NCBI GenBank assembly: GCA_018985225.1
Contig: JADGIF010000099.1
Span: 1 to 20,473, forward strand
From: Amoeboradix gromovi
Taxonomy: Eukaryota; Sanchytriomycota; Sanchytriomycetes; Sanchytriales; Sanchytriaceae
Length of the DNA: 20,473 bases
Direction: 5' to 3'
The notes beneath the pieces were generated by a model that did not search any database, had not been told where the DNA came from, and saw only the letters and a program-made list of their open reading frames with translations. Position 1 is the stretch's first letter; each line of letters begins with the position of its first letter. This document shows, piece by piece, positions 14,522-20,473 of this stretch. Made by a program: the position numbers and the translations under genes.

Positions 14522-16738
14522 ATGTTGGTTTTTTTAACCAGTCTGTTAGCCTTCACGTCTTCAGGCTCCAAAACATTACGCGTTTGCGTAAACTATCTAG
14601 AGAAGCCGAATTCGCAATCATTGCTTGAACTGGATACATTCGTAAATCAAGTTTATTTAAAAAATTTATCCTTCCCGGATACAAAAATCGCAATAATTCC
14701 TTTTGTTCAAAATTCTACGGGAAGCGTGAGAAATAAAATGGTTTTACTTGGTAAACTGTTTACTGATACGGATTGTGATGCAGTTATAGGTTCTGAAGAT
14801 CCTGCTAGTAGTGACACTGTGTTTATTAGTCATTATCTGCGTCAGAGCTCCAAACCGATATGCAGTTTAACATCAATAGATTTGGATAAGACTACAAGAT
14901 TGTTAATGAACAATTTGATATCTGTTGTACCATCTAGTAACTTGTTGACTGATAAAATAGCCAGTGTTATTGCGCAGTGGGGCGATTTTCAGATTATTTT
15001 AGATCCTTATTATGTTAGTTTGTTATCTGGTCTAGTTCCAGAAACTATCAATCAAATTGTGATTGATAGGAGTTCGATAAATTTCAAAAATGAGATTCAC
15101 AGTGCTGTATCAACTATAGCTGCCTCCAAGTCCAACTTGGTTCTTTATCTAGGAACAGAAGACGTGTTTTCTGCTATTTATGATGAAATTTTATTAACAT
15201 CCCCCTCTTTGATGGGCACAATTGAATGGGTGCTACTTTCAATGACTCCGATTGAGCTAAATTCGTATTGGAGGAATGTCTACATATTATATCCATTGAA
15301 TTCTGTTGATTCAGGTCGTCTTACTTGTCTAAAATCATATATTTCATTTTATGAGTATGTTGAACCAATCTTGGTGAATTCGAATTTCAATTCAGTCAAC
15401 ATTTCAAACATTAACAAGGTGAGATTTTCAGATTCTAGCAAATTCAATTCAATTGGAGATTTGGAGCGTGCTTGGCAGCTACTGAATACAGAAGATATCG
15501 CAACAATATCGGAAATAGAGATTAGAGACTTAAGATTAGAGAGGGGCACTACAATGTTCAACACGTATAAGCCCCAGTACATTGCTTTACTTTTTTTTTC
15601 CTTTTTTTTTGTGATTTTTACTGTGGTCGTGAGTGTCGTATTGCTGAGAAAAATAAGAGTTAAAAGAAGCGGAATTCTGGACATGGCTACATTGTTTGGC
15701 ATTGTCATGGGTAATTTGTATGTATTTGCATCTATTCCGAAGCCATCTGATTCCAACTGTCAGAGATCCATCTGGTACTTACCAATTGGATTGAGTATTG
15801 TATTGTCTACCATGATTACACGATCATATAGACTATACCGAATATTCGGAGGAGCAAAATTGCATTCTCAGAAATTGAATGACTCAAATTTGTTACTATC
15901 TGTGATAGGGATGGTATCAGTAAATGTTATTATTCTGCTTGTTTGGACGATTGCAGATCCAATGAAGCCGACTATAAATTATCAATATCTACAGTTGAGA
16001 TGTGATTCAGCATACAGTGGAGTATTTACAGGAATACTAGTGTTTTACAACGGTGTGCTGTTGATTGCAGCAGGATTGTTAGCTAATGGCACTCGCAAAA
16101 TTGTCAGTGAATATACAGAATCAACCCAGCTGGCATGGTCGGTGTACAACGTAGCATTATGGTCATTAATAAGTTTACCTATTCAGTTTTCTAATGGACT
16201 CGATCCATTATTGAGGCAAATGTTTAACTGCGTCATTGTTATGATAGCCATTAATACATTCACCGTTTTGCTTTATGGAAAAACATTGATAAAGACCAAA
16301 AATGAGCTCAATACAAGCCGCCCGAGCTCCACAGCAAGTGCCACCTCAACATTCCAGAAAATTGGGGTAGCAAACCTCGCAAACCAAGTGACTGCCAATA
16401 ACGATTCGAAATTATTCATTCATTTGGCGGATGTATGCGAGCCTGGGGTAGTTAACATGTACAGAAGATATTTGCTGATAATGAGCATCGAGGAGAAGTA
16501 CATAGATATATTTGAATTAATGAATGGGCAAGTGAATTTCAGTGGCAGAACTTTCAAACTGGATCTTTTGGAAAAGTTCAAAATTGAGGAAATGAAGAAT
16601 GGCGGAACTCATCTAACTATGGACCACATCCATTTGTATATATTATTTAATGGCGAAGAGTTGAACGCAAACTTTAAACAAACAATCAGACCTTTTGTAC
16701 AGATGAAGCAGAATGCGAACATGCAAGCTAAAATGTGA
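14522..16738 (+). CDS. Class C G-protein-coupled receptor, GABA-B-like
   Basis: A 738-residue plasma-membrane receptor. A signal peptide (1-15) is followed by an extracellular Venus-flytrap/periplasmic-binding type domain (about 18-345). Seven membrane helices follow: about 352-376, 384-406, 416-436, 457-477, 500-520, 537-556 and 568-588. Family marks are C413 and C494 (TM3 to second loop disulfide), the TM3 end TRSYRLYRIFGGAKL, the LND in loop 2, WTIADPMKPT after TM4, FYNGVLL in TM5, LLANGTRK in loop 3 and SVYNVALW in TM6. A tail of about 150 residues contains a Ser/Thr-rich linker and a folded-looking segment (LFIHLADVCEPGVVNMYRRY to about 725). Amino acids or similar small ligands bind such receptors in animals; the ligand here is unknown. 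The frame is intact in one exon. The antisense frame at 15349-15756 is a shadow. Confidence 0.93.
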   Translation: MLVFLTSLLAFTSSGSKTLRVCVNYLEKPNSQSLLELDTFVNQVYLKNLSFPDTKIAIIPFVQNSTGSVRNKMVLLGKLFTDTDCDAVIGSEDPASSDTVFISHYLRQSSKPICSLTSIDLDKTTRLLMNNLISVVPSSNLLTDKIASVIAQWGDFQIILDPYYVSLLSGLVPETINQIVIDRSSINFKNEIHSAVSTIAASKSNLVLYLGTEDVFSAIYDEILLTSPSLMGTIEWVLLSMTPIELNSYWRNVYILYPLNSVDSGRLTCLKSYISFYEYVEPILVNSNFNSVNISNINKVRFSDSSKFNSIGDLERAWQLLNTEDIATISEIEIRDLRLERGTTMFNTYKPQYIALLFFSFFFVIFTVVVSVVLLRKIRVKRSGILDMATLFGIVMGNLYVFASIPKPSDSNCQRSIWYLPIGLSIVLSTMITRSYRLYRIFGGAKLHSQKLNDSNLLLSVIGMVSVNVIILLVWTIADPMKPTINYQYLQLRCDSAYSGVFTGILVFYNGVLLIAAGLLANGTRKIVSEYTESTQLAWSVYNVALWSLISLPIQFSNGLDPLLRQMFNCVIVMIAINTFTVLLYGKTLIKTKNELNTSRPSSTASATSTFQKIGVANLANQVTANNDSKLFIHLADVCEPGVVNMYRRYLLIMSIEEKYIDIFELMNGQVNFSGRTFKLDLLEKFKIEEMKNGGTHLTMDHIHLYILFNGEELNANFKQTIRPFVQMKQNANMQAKM

Positions 16739-17267
16739 ATAAATGATTAGCAGTTTAATACCTGTCATTTTAGTTTTTCAAAGGAGCCTAGGATAGATCT
16801 GGTAAAACTAACAAACATCTTAATTGTATAACTGATCAGCTAGAAAGCAAAATATTCTACCAACTGATGATTTAGACGACAATTACTTTTTTCAATTCAT
16901 TCTCTTCTTTTAAAACACTGGAGTAACAAGCAACAATGCTTGCAACGCTAGATTCTTGTTCTAGATAGTGCAATGACTTTCTGCTGTAACAGAACCGCCA
17001 CCAAAATACTAAACCACTCTTTATCAAGCTATCTGGTCTTCCCATATCTTGGGCTTTTCCATTACCATCGTATTCACAATCGTATCCGTTATTCCTGATA
17101 ACACAAAAACTCTATGCATAATTTGCACCGTTATCACGCTCCTGGGTCACATGGTTGTTTCACTTATCACTTTACTGTCTGATAAAACTAGCACCTATTT
17201 GGGGTAGCATTTACTGTATATTCTTCGCATTTTGCCATCCCCTTTTTCTCCCAGACTATCCTCCTTG
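16739..17267. other. Intergenic between the GPCR and GH35 genes
   Basis: No complete gene. A hydrophobic open segment (17013-17207) is listed separately. Confidence 0.45.
17013..17207 (+). pseudogene. Hydrophobic relic frame, possibly from a membrane receptor
   Basis: A frame of 64 codons between TAA 17010 and TAG 17205, without a leading ATG. It reads LYQAIWSSHILGFSITIVF, then a second hydrophobic stretch (CIICTVITLLGHMVVSLITLL) followed by SDK. This resembles the TM6-TM7 layout of class C receptors (YNVALWS...; second helix then K) and lies behind an intact receptor gene. The similarity is loose. It may be a decayed paralogue or chance hydrophobicity of AT-rich DNA. Confidence 0.25.
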
Positions 17268-20200
17268 ATGCTACTAGTAAATCTTGTTATTTCTTCTGTT
17301 AAACTGTTTCCCAGTCATTTTGAAATTCATGGCAAGCCAACCCTTTTGCGGAGCGGTTCTTTGCAATGGTACAGAATACCGAAAACAGAATGGAGAGATC
17401 GACTGTATAAGTTCTCGAATATATTCAATATGCTTGAAATGTACGTTAGTTGGCAGCATATTGAGCCTGAGCCAAATGTATTTAAAACTCAAGATTTAAT
17501 CGAGTTCCTGGATCTGGTTAAAGAGCACAACATCTATGTGTATTTCAGACCTGGACCGTTTATATCTAACGAAGAAAACAGTGGAGGAATTCCCGCATGG
17601 GTGATTGCGAAGAGTAACAAGATAATTAACCCGCATTTCAGAGATGGATACTATGCCCTTAGGACAAACGATTTCGATTATCTAGAAATAGTGGAAAGAT
17701 ACTTCAATGTTATAAATCGTATTATTAAGCCGTACTTAGTAACAAACGGGGGTTTTATTGTTCTATACCAGATTGAAAATGAGTACGACCACTTTGAGCA
17801 TTTATTTGAGTTGGAGAAGTCAACTAAATACGAAGGTGAACAAGAGCGACTCTCTGGCTCTACCCTCGATACTCTTGATATGTTCAACAAATTACGCTCT
17901 ATGGTTGAAAAGCATATAGATATCCCGATCAATACTTGTCCAGGTTCCTTGGAATTGAATGGGATGGGAAATGCAAGTAGGATTTTGCCTCTTCCTAATT
18001 ACTACAAAAGCGCCAACTACATAGAGTATTCTGGAATGAAATACAAAAACAATCAGCAAAAACTGATAAATTATTTAAATTTTCCAAGTGGTATATCTGA
18101 GACGTTTAGAAGTCCTTCAACCATTTCTAGATTTGTTATAAGCGGTATGGACATGGTCAACAGCTTTAATGCTTTTGGATTCTTCCAGCCTGGGCGTAAA
18201 AATTCATTATTTGCACACTTCAAAGGCGTAGTGGATGAAACTCAAATATGGAAAATACTTAAAGTTTTATTTCCTCTTCAAGACATAAGAGACTATAGAA
18301 CCTTTTTTTTCCGATTTCCTATTGGTTTGTTTCCTTCTGTCACTGATTTTAATGGCCCTGTGAGTCCAAGTGGTCAGATAAGGTTGTCATATTCTGGTTT
18401 TAGACGGTTGCATTTATTTTACAATGCTTTTGAGCATATACTAGCACCAGCTAACAAGTGTCAACGCAGCACCACTGGAAAGGTGCAAGATAAAATACTA
18501 TCTCATAGCAACAACGTAATTGTGAAAAACCCTCAAATCGGAACCCCTTCTAAGGATACTCGTCGAAACGTTGTTTACTGGTTACCAATTACCAGCAATA
18601 ACCAGGATGGTGCAATTATCGGCCTTGTTTCTCATCTATCGTCTATAACAGTTGAGCCCTACTCAATTACAGCATTTAATATATCATTTCCTAAATATCC
18701 TTTTATAATTCCAAAAAACGAACACATTACAATTAACTCACCACTCAATCAGGTCAACTCTAATAGTGATGATTTCTACTTAATGCATATCCCTGTAAAC
18801 ATCCCCATTTCGGAAGATTTTACCATAAAATACTCCACTGCAGAAATATTGACATTCACAAACGATAAATGGAGTAGCACACGTTACAGTAGACAGAGTC
18901 TATTAATGCTATATGGTGTAGTTGACAGTGTGGCGGAAATCGAATTTTCTGTTCAAGGCGATGTACAGTTTTACTCCTCATTCGGGTATAAATTCAAAAA
19001 ACACGAATCGGGTCTTTTTACATCCTTTAAAATCCAGTCATCGCCTTTTACTTTGCACTTAATCGCAAGTAATCACATTCTCACGATTATTGTCATGGAT
19101 AGATATCTAAGCGGTAGAACATACATCGCGGAGAACGGTATTCTAATGGGATGTGATTTATACAACCCCCTGGCCAATACGATGTCATTCATTACTGATT
19201 CAGCCGATTTCTACACTTATGGAATCTCTTCATTGAACAGCAGATTTGAAGAAGAGTACGTGAATCAACCTAATATTAGTTCAGTAGATGGATCTGCTGG
19301 CTTAAAAGCCTGGCGTGTTGATCACGATATAAATTATGTCAAACCGATTGTTATCAAAGCAGCTTTTCAAACTATTGACACCACAAATACTGATTCGACG
19401 TTTATAAAACTACCAAGACTACTAGAGAGTGAATTGCTTAATATGACAGAGGGGTACATAACCTATAAAAGCGAATTTGTCCTGGACAAAGTAAGCAGCA
19501 GAAACAAGTTGTACATTGAACATGCAAGCGATTTTGTATCTGTATTTATAAACAACAAATATTTAACTTCTCTAGTTCCATTAGGATCCAGGATAAACAG
19601 TGATGATGGTCATTTTAGATTCAGATTTAAAATACCATCTGAAACACTAGTAGTCGGTACAAATACGGTGATTTTAAAATGCGATGTTTGGGGCCGCGGT
19701 AGCTTTATATGCCCAAAAGGTAAGGTGTCATATGTACCGATATTCAATTACCAGGTTCCTATTGGATTTAGTATAGAAATACCGCAGTTAGGGAACGATG
19801 CAAATAAGGGCATTTATGGACGCACTACGTTCAACGACAAAGAACTGAAATGGGGATACAGTATAGGTTTAACTGGAGAGAAAGAAGGATACTACAAAAA
19901 GCAACACGGCAGAACTAAAATAGAGATACCCCACAAGGTTAAGGGTGGTGATATAGAATTCATAAACTTTAACGTTAGGCTGCCAAAATCAATGCACAAA
20001 ATTCCTTTTAGTCTGAAATTGAAGGGGAAAGATTTAAAAGCAGATATTTATATGAACGATGAGATTATAGGGAGATGGATCAGCGACGAGGGTTGGCTAC
20101 AAAAAAGTAGGGAAAACATAGATAGAAATGCTTTGAGCTTGATGAACATGGATCATTTTCCAATTCCAAGTGGATACGAGGAGATTCACATTAGTCTACT

Positions 20201-20318
20201 ATTGGATAGCAAAGGAGATGGGGTTTTAGAGCACGTGGAAGTCGGGATATCAGAAGAAATGTTAGATAAAGATGCGAAGGTCCACGGGCAATACGAAAGA
20301 GTGTATAACTTAGAATAA
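17268..20318 (+). CDS. Secreted GH35-type beta-galactosidase-like protein
   Basis: A 1016-residue glycoside hydrolase predicted to remove terminal beta-galactose from glycans outside the cell. ATG 17268 begins a signal peptide (MLLVNLVISSVKLFP); an upstream extension would need TTG. The GH35 TIM barrel spans about 18-390: GSLQWYRIPKTEWRDRL, MLEMYVSWQHIEPEP, YVYFRPGPFISNEENSGGIP, then GGFIVLYQIENEYDHF with acid/base Glu in the NE motif (about E172). The nucleophile region is divergent: SGISETF (about E278) stands where TEFWxGW is usual, and SGMDMVNSFNAFGFF replaces the GGTNFGF strand. C-terminal beta-sandwich/jelly-roll domains follow (about 480-1016), with LYIEHASDFVSVFINNKYL typical of the carbohydrate-binding folds of large GH35 enzymes. 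No introns visible. Substrate may differ from simple galactosides. Confidence 0.9.
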   Translation: MLLVNLVISSVKLFPSHFEIHGKPTLLRSGSLQWYRIPKTEWRDRLYKFSNIFNMLEMYVSWQHIEPEPNVFKTQDLIEFLDLVKEHNIYVYFRPGPFISNEENSGGIPAWVIAKSNKIINPHFRDGYYALRTNDFDYLEIVERYFNVINRIIKPYLVTNGGFIVLYQIENEYDHFEHLFELEKSTKYEGEQERLSGSTLDTLDMFNKLRSMVEKHIDIPINTCPGSLELNGMGNASRILPLPNYYKSANYIEYSGMKYKNNQQKLINYLNFPSGISETFRSPSTISRFVISGMDMVNSFNAFGFFQPGRKNSLFAHFKGVVDETQIWKILKVLFPLQDIRDYRTFFFRFPIGLFPSVTDFNGPVSPSGQIRLSYSGFRRLHLFYNAFEHILAPANKCQRSTTGKVQDKILSHSNNVIVKNPQIGTPSKDTRRNVVYWLPITSNNQDGAIIGLVSHLSSITVEPYSITAFNISFPKYPFIIPKNEHITINSPLNQVNSNSDDFYLMHIPVNIPISEDFTIKYSTAEILTFTNDKWSSTRYSRQSLLMLYGVVDSVAEIEFSVQGDVQFYSSFGYKFKKHESGLFTSFKIQSSPFTLHLIASNHILTIIVMDRYLSGRTYIAENGILMGCDLYNPLANTMSFITDSADFYTYGISSLNSRFEEEYVNQPNISSVDGSAGLKAWRVDHDINYVKPIVIKAAFQTIDTTNTDSTFIKLPRLLESELLNMTEGYITYKSEFVLDKVSSRNKLYIEHASDFVSVFINNKYLTSLVPLGSRINSDDGHFRFRFKIPSETLVVGTNTVILKCDVWGRGSFICPKGKVSYVPIFNYQVPIGFSIEIPQLGNDANKGIYGRTTFNDKELKWGYSIGLTGEKEGYYKKQHGRTKIEIPHKVKGGDIEFINFNVRLPKSMHKIPFSLKLKGKDLKADIYMNDEIIGRWISDEGWLQKSRENIDRNALSLMNMDHFPIPSGYEEIHISLLLDSKGDGVLEHVEVGISEEMLDKDAKVHGQYERVYNLE

Positions 20319-20473
20319 ACACCTTACTTGCTTCTTTAAATAATGCTTGAGCAATTTGCAAATGTAAATACCTTGTTTTTATTATATTCTTGCTTGCAAT
20401 TGGCCTAACTAACGAGGCCGGTTCTACCAATAAATTAGCATCATAATCGGCAACAAATTCGTGTTTATTATCA
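20319..20473. other. 3' flank of GH35 gene to window end
   Basis: AT-rich, no gene seen. An antisense frame reaching in from 20191 is a shadow. Confidence 0.4.

Noticed and set aside
1-20473. CRISPR array, operon-type promoters or bacterial origin
   Set aside because: No regularly spaced repeats; gene content, tRNAs and introns are eukaryotic.

Overview
The window looks like nuclear DNA of an AT-rich, gene-dense, early-diverging fungus. Supporting signs are a nuclear COX5B/Cox4-type cytochrome oxidase subunit, a Rheb GTPase, an IQGAP, a class C (GABA-B-like) GPCR, a long-insert tRNA-Ser and an initiator tRNA-Met with eukaryotic hallmarks. Zoopagomycota, or another non-Dikarya lineage that keeps class C receptors, would fit. 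That placement is inference; I cannot assign a species.

Left part (1-6850): a repeat fragment, then a secreted propeller-like protein with paired cysteines; a decayed TnpB/Fanzor-like copy (981-1550); COX5B with a perfect 13-bp inverted repeat after its stop; a small secreted Cys-rich protein (minus); tRNA-Ser(AGA); a secreted protein with a GH130-like motif pattern; a secreted precursor with three Lys-Arg sites; repeat-rich DNA at 5640-6265; and a Cys-rich, probably membrane-anchored secreted protein that has lost an obvious start codon beside a repeat.

Middle (7190-11340, minus strand): IQGAP is followed by Rheb. Each only becomes complete if a 19-nt GT-AG intron is removed. The IQGAP intron joins the RasGAP part to the conserved C-terminal domain. 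The Rheb intron exposes a C-terminal CSLM prenylation box. Two independent introns of exactly 19 nt, both with a CTRAT branch-like motif, are the most striking gene-structure signal here.

Right part (11340-20473): initiator tRNA-Met (minus), a poorly coding stretch with decayed or hypothetical minus-strand reading frames, and a second, better kept TnpB/Fanzor-like copy (13574-14131, minus). That copy keeps the RuvC-II Glu, the CxxC...CxxC zinc ribbon and the RuvC-III DRD motif, with one in-frame TGA. It forms a 12-kb-spaced inverted pair with the left copy. A full-length class C GPCR and a large secreted GH35-type glycosidase follow, with a possible relic of a membrane protein between them.

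Biologically the window mixes growth signalling and morphogenesis (Rheb, IQGAP, GPCR), respiration (COX5B) and a secretome (propeller proteins, GH35, processed peptide precursor, Cys-rich surface proteins), with relics of an RNA-guided-nuclease-type mobile element and at least one other dispersed repeat family.
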